Positions 1 through 11,870 of a stretch of 64,000 bases of DNA are shown here, one piece after another (positions within the stretch are counted from its first letter, which is position 1; the number at the start of each line of letters is the position of its first letter). This DNA comes from Neurospora tetrasperma FGSC 2508 (taxonomy: Eukaryota; Ascomycota; Sordariomycetes; Sordariales; Sordariaceae), in contig NW_009799099.1 in assembly GCF_000213175.1 (NCBI RefSeq), positions 608,038 to 672,037 on the forward strand. Direction: 5' to 3'. The notes below the pieces were generated by a model that made no database searches, was not told the origin of the DNA, and saw only the letters and a program-made list of their open reading frames with translations. Made by a program: the position numbers and the translations under genes.

Positions 1-2824
1 TCGTTTTAAGCACAGCGGCAATTGCCTCTTCGCGGTGTACGAGCTTGAGAGCGCTCGTGTTCAGGACTGCCCTGCAGTCTTTGCCGATCACGTCCACGTG
101 CACGCCATTGATGCGTACATCAATCTTGCTCCCTGACCGCTTCTCCATAGGATCAATCGGGGTTTCGAATCGGACGCCCCGCGTCTTTTGTGGGGGCTTC
201 GCTGGTATCTGTACTGCCTTTGCTACGGAGTCCTCTGACGCTCCCATATTGAGGAAACCGCTCAGCCCCCCAAACCAGCTGAAAGTCTCGTCTAACCTCT
301 GTAAATCGAGCTTTAGGTAGAGCGGTAGTGTTTTGACGTCAACCCGAGTCACATCTGGTGTGATGGTGGCCTTGACTGCGATATCCTTCCCAACAGATAG
401 CATATCAACAGTTGCTGTGGATTGGAACAAATCAGCCTCGCCAGTGAACGAGACGATGGCTTCATCGGCGTAATTGAACGCGAACTTCTCGATGCTGACG
501 TTTACTTCTGTTTGCGATCCGGACTGGTGCGTAAAGGCGTTCAAGTTCGTAAGACTCGCCTCAAGGAGGACATCTGAGCCGAAATCGGGTTTTTGTGTCT
601 CGTATATCCTCTTTGCAGAGTCGGCCACACCAGTCAGCTCCTCCAGAAACTGCATCGTAATTTGCTCCAAGCAAACCTTGATGTCAGGTAAAATCGATTC
701 GGTACTTGAAGGCTTGACTTCTGTCGCCTCGTCTGAAGACCCTTTGAACGCTTCCAGGAGCCGTGTAACAACCATAGCGAGCAAGAATCCCACTGACGAG
801 TCGAACCGGAGTGTCAGAGGCTTGAGAACGATTTCGATAGCCTCATCCTGGCGATCTTCTTTTAGGTTCTCTGGGGTTAAAAGCGTCGACTGATCCGTAG
901 TACTACTGTGAAATGATTGGTGAACCGAAAACGCTCCTGGAAGGTTAGGATTTGACTTTGCAAGATTGGTGACTGGTGCCAGAACCTGCTTTCTCGTTGA
1001 AGGGACATAGACAGATATGGAGTCCAATGATACGATCTCCTTTACCATCCTCGTAATCCCACGTGGTGTGGAAGTATCTTCATGCTGTGGCTCATAACCT
1101 TGGGCTGTTGGGTCTTGCTCGGGTATAGGTGTTGGGCTAGCCAGTTCCGAGACAACAGTGGTTGATGATTGCGGTTCACCTGCGACTGGATGGGTGGTTG
1201 AGAGGTCTCGCTCGGAGGCTGACTCGCCCCCTTCCGATTCAGCGCCCCAACCTCCAGGCATATAAGCTCCTGGCATCAGTGTCGAATGAGCATCAGAAAA
1301 AGCGCTCATGTACATGCTCTCAGCCTCCTCGTGACTGTAGAGATGTGACTGTGCGAGGTCCTCCGTATCAGCGCTTGGCGTATCGTCGTCCGACCGTACC
1401 GAACTGGCAGACGAAGAAGGCTCAGAGGGAGCCGGAGACACAGCACCAGAGGGCGTGGTTTGAGGTTGAAAACTTGTTGGAGGATGAAGAGAAGGTTCTG
1501 ATCGGATTCCGCGCTCGTAGGACGACCAAAGTTCCGGCTGATGTTGCATGATAGCTGAGTTGGCATGGTCTTGGAGCATTGGTGTGTCATGTTCTTGGTA
1601 CATTGAGACCCTCGGTGTTGAGAGAGGCGAAGATCCAGCAACATTCTCTTCGGCCTCTGGATGCTGAGCGTCGCTCTCATACGGAATATTCAGAGCATCT
1701 TCGCTATCTCGTACTTCGTATTGGCTCTGTGCAAGCATATCCAGGGCTTCCATCTGATCTGGGCTTATGCTCATATCCAGGCCTCCCACTGATGACTGCA
1801 TCGAACCCAACATATCACGAAGTGTTGAGGGTACATCATGAGGTGCTGATCCTTGTGGTTTCACCAAGGATTGAGCTGACTGGGTCGGTTGGAGAGAAGA
1901 AAACACGTTCGCTTCCGTGATCAGGAATGCCCGGAGATTGTCCAGAAGAATATGGCGCTTGCCCTCCCTCGGTACTATGGCAGGCGAACCGTCTTTTTGC
2001 TGTCCAGGTGCTGTGACTCCTTCCGCAATGACCTCGTCTAACGCCAGCTGGAACGTAACAAGTTCTGTTGTCGAGAGACCGGGTTCGACGGGTACTTGCA
2101 TGTCGAGTTGGAAGGTGACCTTGTGGATTCGGATCTGGAGCCTGTCCAAAATGCCCTGCAGGAAATTGGTCAAGAACGTTGGTAGTGACAAGCCTTGGCC
2201 AGTGCCGAAGGTGGCGAAGGAGCCATCGTCATCGGTTTCGGAGTCGCTCATGGACTCTGATAACGCCTCCTGTGCTTCTTCGGCAAGAGCCTTTTCCAGC
2301 CGTCTCTGCTCGTCAGTCGGGATTTCTGTCTGCAGAAAAGACTGAGCTAGGTCGGCAGCAGTTGGCACAACCTCGTCGCCGTCCTTGTGTGTTCCCTTTT
2401 TGTTTCTGGCCGTTTGTTCATCCTGCTCTTGCTTGGACGCCACCCGTATCCGAGTATCGACGCCTTCAACCTCGACTATTATTGGACTGTTGTAGATATC
2501 GACCGGTATTGTGATGCGGAGTAGGAGGACTTTGGCCTTTTGGATCTTGAACGTTGGGGGAAGGTTTGTGAGGGCTTCAAGTTTCTGTCAAGGGAGCGGC
2601 AGCAGGTGGTTAGTACGAAGGCAGAGTGGAAGGTGGGAGTCGACACATACGGATAGAATAAGTCCAACATCACGAAACTCTAAAACAGTATTTCGCCCAA
2701 TAGCAAAGTTGAGGTTATCTAGATCAAGTGCCTGGGAGTCGAGGAGGTCTAGGCGCGCTAAGATAAAGCGAAGCAACTGCTTCGGTAGAAGCGAGTTGGC
2801 GAAGGACCGATAAAAGAAAGACAT
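1..2824 (-). CDS. atg2: Autophagy-related protein 2 (Atg2), N-terminal part, cut by window edge
   Basis: Atg2 is a rod-shaped lipid-transfer protein that works with Atg9 and Atg18 to supply lipid to the growing phagophore at ER contact sites. The first exon (2824-2651, 58 codons) encodes a chorein-type start with LLPKQLLRFILARL, then LDLDNLNFAIGRNTVLEFRDVGL, which is the characteristic Atg2/Vps13 N-terminus. A 66-nt intron (2650-2585, GTATGT...ACAG) joins in phase 0 to KLEALTNLPP, and the frame then stays open to the window edge, giving about 919 residues. It contains a Ser-rich acidic linker and the later Atg2-like stretch VSLDSISVYVPSTRKQV. Family members are usually about 2,000 residues, so roughly half lies outside the window. 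The start is the first ATG of the open frame and fits the family N-terminus. I am confident of the identity; further introns beyond the edge cannot be seen. Confidence 0.93.
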
Positions 2825-5046
2825 GGTTTCGTTCGTTCCTCTGCTCGCTCGTTATTATGTTTGGGTATCGTAGGCGAGTACTCGGGGAACGAAGTGCGAA
2901 GCCCGCGGTTGTCGTAAAGATATGCCGACAGGGTTGCCAAGGGTAGTTATGGTAGTAGTTCTAAGTGTAAAAAGAAGTGTATAAGTCTCGATGCCGAAGT
3001 CGGTCGGTTAACGGCGCCCAACTTCTTCAAGCAAATGTCAAGACAGAGTGAGATGACAAGCCTATGGGATATCGAGCGAGGATGACGAAGGGGACTGGAT
3101 CACTGGAGAGCGTCCTCCAATGACAACAACCATCCAACAGGAAGCCGAATAGCGGTATGGACGAGGTAGCGCAAGACCGGGGAGGTCATGATTGAGCGGC
3201 GGGCATCGCTTGAGTTGTTGTATGTCTAACTAGTAGTTGGTCATAGAGGTATGTATGTATAGAGATGGTGCTGTGAGGAGGTGCGTGGTTCGGGTTGTGG
3301 TTGTCTAGTAGGAATACCTAGGTAGTAGTTCCTGGTCGGCTGCCTTATCCGTTTGTTGATAAGATAACGCGAAGCCCGGCGCTGGTGACGTTCACGGAGG
3401 GAGAGAGGGGACTGAATGGAGTGGCAGGCCACTGAAGAGTGGGAATCCAGTAAAACTGAATGGAGCCGGGCTGTTTCGTTGTCGTCGTTTCAGGAACACG
3501 GTGAAGCGGCAAGAGATGCGTCGGCGTGATCCAACTAAGTAAAGTCCTCAAGGCCGTGACTCAACCTTGACTGAACAACCTACGTAGGAAAAAGTGGTTG
3601 TAGTGTACAAGTAGGTAGGGAAAGAAGAAAGGTGATAAGGATGCGGTTGTTGAAGAAATGCGAATGTGATTGTGAAAGTGAACACCACCGTGACTGGACC
3701 CCAAAGGCGAGCAGATGGACGGGAAGAATGGAACATGCCCTGCATGCAATGTCCTCCGCTTGTAGGTATTGATTGGCAGTGAGACTTTCACACTGATCGC
3801 GCGCTGTGTTCCAGTGTTGAAAAGTCGTGGAAGCATTGGCGGGGATGCACCACTGTAACTGCATCAACCGGGCCTCCGTCACCATGGGGGTTCTGTCATC
3901 GGCGTCCGAAGTGGTGCAAGCACAACACAGGTCGCTGCACCTGTAGTAACCTAAGCGATCCCTGCCCGGAGCCGGTAAGAGCCATCCACTAGTGTACTCC
4001 CGCCGGCTGGGGTCACTGCCTAGGTAGCTATGCCGGGGTGCTGAGCCAACCCCGTGACAGCCCGGCCTCAAGGGGGTCAGTAGGTAGGTATCGCCAATCA
4101 GTTGACCTTTTCCGTCCATTTACATAACCTCCCCCCATCATCTTGGGCGGTCTCTTCTTCTTCCAATACCATGTGCTGGTCGGTCACGGTGTACTAAACC
4201 AACCACACTATGTAGCTTGGCCGCTCATCATGACCATCACACATTCGCTTCCGGTTATCATTAACAGAGAGACTATTTCAAGTTAGAACGTCTTGTTGGA
4301 GTGGCCAAGAACTTGTTTTTCTCTTCTTCAACCAAGGATGCTGGTCTGATATCAACACACAAGGGACACTGACCCTACTCAGATCTGCCCTCAAAATAAC
4401 ACAAAATACTACCCACTCCAAAATATCTACTTGATAATTTTCACTGCGTGTCATTGGCAGTTTGTAAGGTGTTTTGATGTTAAGCATGTTCAGACCATCC
4501 GTCTCTCATACTATGTATACCTAGAGGTAGGAAGAACAAGAGCCCCGCGAATTCACTGCCCGTGAGACTGTAGATCTATCTCCGGTTCCATCCAGGCCTT
4601 TTCCCAACCCCAAGTGCTCGGCCAATGTGTCAACAGGTGGAAATCACTGTGTAAACGCTGCATCAAGGGAAAACCCTAAAAAAACTGACGTCGCCATGAC
4701 TTGTACGTACGCCTATCCGCATAGTATACACAATATTTACCATGTCCAAACGTCGCACAGATTGGCAACGGTTAGGTATCACTCAAGTGCCCGAGGTATC
4801 ACAGATTCCGCAACACCGCAACGCCGCAACGCCATCGAAAGATGGATGATCTTTCAGACTCTATCTTGTGTACCCGCCCCCCGAAACCCGTATTCCCAAC
4901 TTTCCCACCTCTGAATCTATCAAATAAGACCGCTGTCCGTAACCACAAACCAACATATCCCAAAACTCCTGCCGGCTGAACCTCATCTCCAAACCATCAT
5001 ACACGTTCATCCACCTAACACCCTTCCTTTTATCCTCATCTCAAAA
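2825..5046. other. Intergenic region between atg2 start and amine oxidase 3' end
   Basis: This 2.2 kb holds the atg2 promoter and leader on one side and the 3' flank of the amine oxidase gene on the other. Several chance open frames exist (the longest is 179 codons on the minus strand at 3580-4119), but none shows a recognisable domain or convincing composition. One copy of the TACCTAGGTA palindrome is at 3315, and a related CCTAGGTAG lies at 4019. I see no tRNA, rRNA or transposon. Confidence 0.5.
3315..3324. repeat. TACCTAGGTA palindrome, copy 1
   Basis: Exact 10-bp palindrome in the atg2 upstream region. The same 10-mer occurs at four other intergenic places in the window; function unknown. 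Confidence 0.6.
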
Positions 5047-6689
5047 TCAAACAGCCGCCTCCCTCTCCCCAGCACCAGCACCAGCAGCAACCCCCCTCCC
5101 ATACCCCTCCGCAATCCGTCTCGCCACATCCTCACCACTCCAATACGCCCCCGTCACCGTCCCCAACGCCACAAACGTCGCCGTATGTTCGCCCGCCATC
5201 CACACCCCTTCCTCCGGCACACCATGCCTCATGGTCAAAATGTCCTTATCCCCTTCCTGCAGTCCCACCTGGAAATTACAGTAGCTCCCGTTACCCGCCA
5301 GGTCATCATGCAGCCAGTCCGTGGCTAGACACCCGCTTGGCTGGCAGTTGGGATCGGTGGGGCTGTAGGAGGGAAGGAGGGAGTAGTAGGGTTTGAAGAA
5401 GTCGTAGAGGAATTGTTGTGCCGCCGCTTCGATTTGGTCTCGGGGGCTGCAGCCGTTCTTATCGGCACCGGAATCGGAACTGGAGGAAGAAGAAGAAAGG
5501 GAGCGGACCTTGGAGGTTACGTATTCGGACTCGGCGCCGTAGATGTAAAAGAGCAGAGTCGGGTGGGCGACGGACGGGTCGATGGAGCCGAGCTCGACGA
5601 TCTCGTTGGTCCAGCGGGAGGGATTGGTCGCGGAGGCGTAGGAGGGCGAGAGCCATTGACAGAAACCTTTAACTGTGCGGTGGTTCTTGTTGTTATTGTC
5701 GTTGTTGTTGTTGTTGGAGGCGTCAGGTTCAAGCCAAAAGGCTTTGGGAAAAGAGATGTAGACTTTTTCGAGACAACCGTAGCCGATGCTTTGGATGGCG
5801 GTGGTTAGGCGGGGAGGGAGTGGGGGGTGGAAAGCCTGGAGGTTTTGCTTGAGCCAGCCTAGGGGGGTGGTGAGGACGAGTTCGTCGAACTCGTAGTATT
5901 GGTTGTCGGTTGTTTTGACTTTGACGGTGTTGCTGCCTGTGCTTGACTTGCCAAAGATTTCAGCGACTCTGGTTTGGAGTTTGATATCGGCACCGCCGTC
6001 TACGACGGGGGCTACAATCTTTTCCATGATTTTCCGGTAGGTGCCGGAGCAAAAGAGGTTTTCTGCTTCTTGTCAGTCTCGTCCAAGTTTGGGGGTAGAC
6101 AAGTTCACATACCTCCGTCCAGACACTCCTCCAGCCAAAAGAACTTGAGGCTCTGTTTCTCAACAGGACTGCCCACGAAAGCGCCCCATAATTCTGCCAT
6201 CTGGAGCACAATCTTCCTTTTCCTTGCATAGTCCTCTTCTGTTTCCGGAATTTGCTCTGCCACTTTCTCCTTGAAGAAATCCAAAAGTGATCGGTTACTG
6301 TCAATCTCGGCACTGTGCTTGTCCGAGTACTGAAAAGCCTCCGCAATGATATTCCACATTATTGTGGAATACCTCTCGCTTATCTTCGCTGGAAGTATAT
6401 CGCCGTGTTCATCAAACACTGCTGCGTCACCGTCCCAGTTGGTCGTGATAGTGCCTGTCTCCTTGGCGAGCTGGAAGATGGAGTTTTCTTTCGTTCCATG
6501 AATCCAATTTGCTCCCATGTCCACAAGATGTCCGTTGGGGAGCTTTTCTTGATATATCCTTCCGCCGAGACGGTCTCTTGCCTCTAGAATGGTGACTTGG
6601 AATCCGAGTTCGAGTAGATAGCCGGCACTCCGCAAACCTGCCATGCCTGCTCCCACAATGCCAACATGGGGTCTTTTTGTAGAATCCAT
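5047..6689 (-). CDS. FAD-dependent amine oxidase (polyamine oxidase-like)
   Basis: Predicted flavoprotein that oxidises an amine, probably a polyamine or related substrate, releasing an aldehyde and hydrogen peroxide. Exon 1 (6689-6113) encodes the Rossmann FAD site GIVGAGMAG (Gly13, Gly15, Gly18) followed by VTILEARDRLGGRI, and GANWIHG, all typical of the monoamine/polyamine oxidase fold. A 50-nt intron (6112-6063, GTATGTG...GCAG) gives ENLFCSGTYRK in frame; exon 2 (6062-5047) contains DELVLTTPLGWLK and a C-terminal FAD segment MAGEHTATFVALGTVTGAYWSG. The protein has 530 residues, normal for the family. Two low-complexity inserts, an Asn run near NNNNNDNNN and a Ser run, interrupt the substrate domain. 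There is no signal peptide and no C-terminal SKL-type peroxisome signal. Polyamine oxidase versus LSD1-like oxidase cannot be settled by eye, but no SWIRM domain is present. Confidence 0.88.
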
Positions 6690-7489
6690 TGTGCCAGACT
6701 ACTTCAATGTGAGTATATCTCGAATTAACAGAATTCCTGGGCCTATGTACCTTGCAAGAACTGTTCAGAATGCCGAACCGACTCGACATCTTGTCAAAAC
6801 TGAAACTCGAGACTGTATGTAACCTGGATGTTTTCAAATCTTGATATATCCTCGAGGTGCTCTTATGGGAAGCACTAGCAACGGACATGGAGTAAGCATC
6901 CATCTTGGTCGAAGGTGACGAAGCAAAGTGGCAACAAATTATTTAAGCCAAGTGAGGTTTAAAAGGAGGTAAGAACGTGGAGGAGTCTTGATGTGAAGAC
7001 TGGTGGAAGAGTTGTCCTCCAAAGTCGAGATAGAACGATGTCGAAAATATAAATAGTGCGCCTTTGGCGGTGTGATTTTGTGATAAGCGAATAAATGACG
7101 CGGTCAATCAACCCGAGCATATATAGACAGCTTGAAGGTCCAGTATCATATTCAAATCCCATGCGTTGACGCATGAGCTACTCAGTGGGATTCCGTCGAC
7201 GACAGTGAGGCTGCGTACCTTCCCCATCCCTTGGATGACTTGACTGTCTGTGATGTCCAACCGGAAGACAGCCGAACATTACTCGAAGGGGTATCATGAA
7301 ACCAGCTGATAAGAGGCTCGCTGAAACGGCAGAGACTTACCTCGACAGACAGCGTCATCCTAGTATCCCGTATGCACTGCCCGTCGGCCCTTCACGATAC
7401 CACTTGGTACCATATGCCAGACCCTGCGTGAGAAAAGTGGTGTTGCTTCCCACTTTGGTGACCAATCGAAGTTGATATCTCACGCATGC

Positions 7490-7520
<31 letters not shown>

Positions 7521-8384
7521 CAACTACCAGATCAGAACTTGGACAGCTTGAAGGCAATAGTTGGAGGCAATGACCGTGCTCGGCATGACTAACACCTGAA
7601 CTGACACGCTACTCGACAGATAGAAAGGAGAAGCTATTTGCTAAAAACTTACAAAAGTCTGAACACACTGATTGATGACCTCGAGGCAATGATCATACCT
7701 TACTTAGGCTTGCCCGCCAGTCAAACGCTAAAAGCTCAGCAAGCTACTGTAGTGGATGGAAGCTCAATAGATGGCCAGCAGCTCCAAAGGGGTAGGGTCT
7801 GTATTGTCGTAAAGAGATCCGCACCACTGTTTTTTTGTTTCGTTCTAGATCGTCAACTGGACGAGATGAGGCTTCAATTCTCTTTTGGCAGATGTCCTAG
7901 TAAGGTGGAGAATCCCATTCAATGAGGGGGCGGTTGCCTGTTGCCAACAGTCAATACCAAATCGTCGTGTCTCTTTTTCTTCCTCGACGACAACCTTGAA
8001 AGATGGGTAATATACAACAACACTCCTATAAAGTCAGCATCTCACCATCTCCATTTCATACACTCTCGGCCTTTTCAAAGCATCTCCTGGCTGAAGTTTG
8101 TCCAGCTGAAAACCGTAACAAACACACGACCTTTGACAGTGGGGCCGATACCTTAATCGCTTGGCACTAACGAGCTGCCCCATGGGGCCGCGGTCCACGC
8201 TGCCAGTTGGTCATCTTTGAAACTTGGCACCATCTCCTCTTCTCCCAATACACGAAGAGAAGCTACACCATAGTAAATCCCAAACTCAAGTCTAAAAGAC
8301 ACAAGAATCGGTATCAAGAAGTATTGACCGCCTCGATTGAGATAATGCCGTGGTTCCTTGTCCAAACCGCCAGGGACACATCAC
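6690..8384. other. Intergenic region upstream of the amine oxidase
   Basis: About 1.7 kb with no supported gene. It carries the amine oxidase leader (minus strand) and a long adenine run. Short open frames here lack domain signals and overlap each other in several frames. Confidence 0.45.
7494..7520. repeat. A(27) homopolymer
   Basis: Uninterrupted run of 27 adenines on the plus strand in intergenic DNA. I see no element upstream of it that it would be the tail of; simple slippage repeat is the plain explanation. Confidence 0.9.
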
Positions 8385-8783
8385 ATGCCGGATGCGCCTC
8401 CAACGCCCGATGATACAACTGGAGAAGGACAAGACAGTCCAACCAATCATGAACAAGATATTGGAGATTGGAGACATGGCCCCGTGCTCCCCACATTCTA
8501 CAACCCCACGATCCGCCAGCGAGCCGAGGCAGACCGATCGATGCCCGGCCTCTCGTTTTGGGTCTTGTTGAAGCAACACCCGCCGTTTTGGGCTGGGGAA
8601 CCGAGAACCCGAGCAAAAGGAAGATCCCGAGAGGTCGATGGCTTCGGCACCCAAGAACCATTCGGAGCCATCGAGGTGCATCAAGCCCCTGCTGTTCCGC
8701 TCCTGGAGACAATGTTCCGCAGCCATGTGTTCAATAAAAGGCTCCTCAGCTACTCAATCCGCGGTGTGCTGCTTGTGTCTTGA
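8385..8783 (+). CDS. Tentative small hypothetical ORF (132 aa)
   Basis: An ATG-initiated frame of 132 codons starts MPDAPPTPDDTTGEG and ends 174 nt before the start of the cytochrome b5/acyl-CoA dehydrogenase gene. I do not recognise any domain, signal peptide or membrane segment. Overlapping frames on both strands are also open here, which weakens the case; the stretch may simply be leader or promoter DNA of the downstream gene, or contain its 5' untranslated exon. It is listed because the residue mix (mid-length, not obviously low complexity) is more protein-like than most chance frames in this window. Confidence 0.2.
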   Translation: MPDAPPTPDDTTGEGQDSPTNHEQDIGDWRHGPVLPTFYNPTIRQRAEADRSMPGLSFWVLLKQHPPFWAGEPRTRAKGRSREVDGFGTQEPFGAIEVHQAPAVPLLETMFRSHVFNKRLLSYSIRGVLLVS

Positions 8784-8957
8784 TCTTGTGTTTCCAGTTT
8801 GACCATCACCATCACCACCAGCATCATCATCATCATCTTCTTCTTCTTCATCCTTCTCTTCCTCCTCTGGGACTCAAGTAGACGAATCGTGTAATTCCTG
8901 TTGTTTATAACCAGTCCTCCACAAATATACCCATACACATATACACATATCCCCAAA

Positions 8958-10642
8958 ATGGCCAACGTATTAAACGTCCCCGACAAGACCTTCACCCGCG
9001 AGGAGGTCAAGAAGCACAACACCGAGGACAGCACGTGGTTCATCATCGACTCCGTCGTCTACGATGTCTCCGAGTTCCTCGACGCCCACCCCGGTGGTGA
9101 GGCCGTCCTCCGCCAGGTCGCCGGCCAGGACGCCACCTCGGCCTTCTACAACCTCCACAGGCACGAGGTGCTGATCAAGTACAACGACCTGGCCATCGGC
9201 TCCATCAAGGGCGAGAAGCAGTCCATCATCACCCCGCGGCCCGGCGACCTCTCGCCCGTTCCCTACGCCGAGCCCCTCTGGCTCACCCCCCAGTTCAAGA
9301 GCCCCTACTTCAACGACAGCCACCGCAGCCTTCAAAAGGCCATCCGCAAGTTCACCGATGAGGTGATCGCCCCCGAGGCTCTCGAGAAGGAGCGCACCGG
9401 CGAGCTCATCAGCCAGGACCTGATCGACAAGATGTCCAAGGCCGGCATCTTGCACATGCGCATGGGTCCCGGCAAGCACCTGCACGGCGTCAACCTGCTG
9501 GACGGCGCCGTCAAGGGCGAGGAATTCGACTACTTCCACGACATGATCATGGCGCAGGAGCAGGTGCGCGTCGCCTGCCGCGGCTTCCAGGACGGCAACA
9601 TGGCCGGTATGGCCATCGGCCTGACGTGCATCCTCAACTACGGCGACAAGAACCCGGCCCTCAAGAAGCGCATCACCGAGGAGGTCTTCGCCGGCAAGAA
9701 GAAGATCTGCCTGGCCATCACCGAGGCCTTTGCCGGCTCCGACGTCGCCGGCCTGCGCACCACCGCCACCAAGACCCCCGACGGCAAGCACTACATTGTC
9801 AACGGCACCAAGAAGTGGATCACCAACGGTGTCTTCTGCGACTACTTCGTCACCGGCGTCAAGACCGACAAGGGCTTGAGTGTCCTCCTCATCGAGCGCG
9901 GCGAGGGCGTCGAGACCAAGCCCATCAAGACCTCGTACTCGCCTGCCGCCGGTACCACCTACATCACCTTCGACAACGTCAAGGTGCCCGTCGAAAACCT
10001 GCTCGGCGAGGAGAACAAGGGCATCTACGTGATCCTCTCCAACTTCAACCACGAGCGCTGGATGATGGCCTGCGCCACCATCCGCTACATGCGCCTTGTC
10101 GTTGAGGAGTCCCTCAAGTGGTCTCACCAGCGTCTTGTCTTTGGCAAGCGTCTGATCGATCAGCCCGTCATTCGCCAGAAGTTAGCCAAGATGATTGCCC
10201 TGTGTGAATCTCACCAGTCTTGGCTCGAGACCATCACGTATGTTTTTTTTGTTTTTTTCCCTCCTCTCCTCTCCCCTCCCCTCCTCTCCTCTCCTTCCCT
10301 TTTTCCCCTCCCACTTCTCCCTCCCTCCCAGCCCAACCCAGCTAACACTCCCTCCCTCCCAGCTACCAAATGAACCACATGCCCTACTCGGAACAAGCCA
10401 AGCACCTCGGCGGTCCCATCGCCCTGCTCAAGATGTCGTGCACGCGCGCCGCCCACGAGATCGCCGACGAGTCCGTGCAGATCTGGGGTGGTCGTGGCCT
10501 GACCCAGACCGGCATGGGTCGCGTCATTGAGAACTTTAACCGCGGCTACAAGTTCGATGCCATTCTCGGTGGTGCCGAGGAGGTCCTTGGCGATCTTGGT
10601 GTCAGGCAGGCTATGAAGTTTATGCCCAAGGCTGTCTTGTAA
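8958..10642 (+). CDS. Cytochrome b5 / acyl-CoA dehydrogenase fusion
   Basis: Two exons (8958-10237 and 10363-10642) encode 519 residues. Residues about 5-85 form a cytochrome b5 haem domain with the HPGGEAV ligand motif (His44) and a second candidate ligand in YNLHRHEV (His67 or His69). Residues about 105-519 are an acyl-CoA dehydrogenase, with AITEAFAGSDVAGLRTTATK, KKWITNG and a C-terminal QIWGGRGLTQTGMG segment. The usual MCAD-type catalytic Glu near the C-terminus is replaced by Gly in AILGGAEEVLGDL; by analogy with isovaleryl-CoA dehydrogenase the base is probably Glu366 in NHERWMMA. Such fusions are known in fungi; the expected role is FAD-dependent oxidation of an acyl-CoA with electrons perhaps passed to the attached haem domain (inference). 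The ATG lies in CCAAAATGG and follows a leader rich in ATC and TTC repeats. Codon use is strongly C-ending, suggesting high expression. No targeting signal is evident. Confidence 0.92.
10238..10362 (+). repeat. Pyrimidine-only intron tract in the acyl-CoA dehydrogenase gene
   Basis: The single intron (125 nt, GTATGT...CCCAG) contains a long nearly pure T/C stretch from about 10246 to 10330, built of CCTCTCCTCTCC-type blocks with rough mirror symmetry. It is simple-sequence DNA; homopurine-homopyrimidine mirror tracts can form triplexes. Confidence 0.75.
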
Positions 10643-11870
10643 AAGGGTTGGACAAGAAGAAGAAGAAAAAGAGAAATAAAACAAAGTAAAAAAAAGTAAG
10701 AAAAAAGGAAAAAAAAAAGGGGAGGGAAACAAGGCAGGAGAGGATATGATGGCGCCGAGGCCGTGAATGGACGGTGGCCGGTGTTGATGATGTACAGTCC
10801 TGTGCTGGCTTGTTTGTTACCTACTACCTAGCTTGGTACCTAGGTACCCCGTTATTGCATGAATAGCGTTCAATTTCTGTTATTTACATACCTACACTAC
10901 TATTATGGTCGTTCTGGACACCACCACCTTTGGTTGTGTAGCTGGTTTGCTTCCGTGTGTGGCTTTTACATCTTGCGTGTCGACGTCAATGTAAACTTGA
11001 TATCCAGCCAAGGTCGGCTCTAGGTGAGAAATCGGGATGCCGACTAGGTCAAGGCCTCTCAAAAGCGAACAACCGATAAACCATCAAACCTTGCTGAACT
11101 TCCAACTCTGTTATGAACGTTCCTGACAAGCACCGGATTGATACAGTCACGTCACTCGAGGCAAAGAGGAACTGAGATTTGTTTCATCATCGATGCATTA
11201 CGCTCGCATCGCACACCACGGCCTTTCGGCGCTTTTTATTCGTTGACCTATTGAGTCCCCATACGATTTTGCTTTCCCCTGAGATCTCGGATAATTATGA
11301 TGTCCTCATGCCCGTTCACAGAATGAAGATAGCTCCCTTCCCATTCAAGTTCCATATGTGAAGAAAAAACAGAAACCCGCAAGATGTTTGTCGTGCAATG
11401 GCCCCGCCCCTGTTGCACAAGCCCTTTTTGTCGTAGAAAGACCCATACGGTATGGTTGGTTGAAGAGGTAACCCCTGGCCGTCCAGACGCCAATTTTGGT
11501 GAAAAGACCTTTTTGCTTTCCCAATCTCCCCAGTGGTTGTCGGATCATCATGATGTTTTGTGTCGCGTAAAATGCAAAGGTGAAAGAATTAAGAAAAGTG
11601 TAAGAGACCCGCCGTGAAAAAAAGTCCCAAGCAGCGGATATCCAGATACCAGTGAACACCAGCAGAACGACCCCGTGGACTGAAAAGTTCCTCAGAAAGG
11701 CAACGCAAAAACGCAGCACCATGTCATCACCCCCAGTAAAAGCTGTCCATCACCGGTCCCGCTTGCTTCTTCATCTCGTTGATGAGAAGTGAGCAAGGTC
11801 AGGGTTGGTAAGACAGCAAATGAGCGAGGCCGCCAAAGGTAGTTGGTGTTACCTGGCGATCATGGCGCAT
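10643..11870. other. Convergent 3' region between acyl-CoA dehydrogenase and gis2
   Basis: A purine-rich tract (about 10646-10735) directly follows the dehydrogenase stop codon and is probably its 3' untranslated region. The rest holds the palindrome GGTACCTAGGTACC at 10835 and no supported gene. Confidence 0.5.
10835..10848. repeat. GGTACCTAGGTACC palindrome, copy 2 (extended)
   Basis: A 14-bp perfect palindrome containing the TACCTAGGTA core (10837-10846). It lies about 195 bp past the dehydrogenase stop codon. Confidence 0.65.

Noticed and set aside
3580-4119. 179-codon ATG frame on the minus strand between atg2 and the amine oxidase
   Set aside because: No recognisable domain, no consistent codon bias, and competing open frames in the same place; kept out as probable chance.
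7494-7520. A27 run as the tail of an inserted retro-copy
   Set aside because: The sequence before it shows no element body or flanking direct repeat that I could recognise; a simple homopolymer is sufficient.
8970-10127. 385-codon open frame on the minus strand across the acyl-CoA dehydrogenase gene
   Set aside because: It mirrors a strongly codon-biased real gene; the plus strand carries clear cytochrome b5 and dehydrogenase motifs while the antisense product is a Val/Leu/Gly/Asp-rich artefact without a domain.
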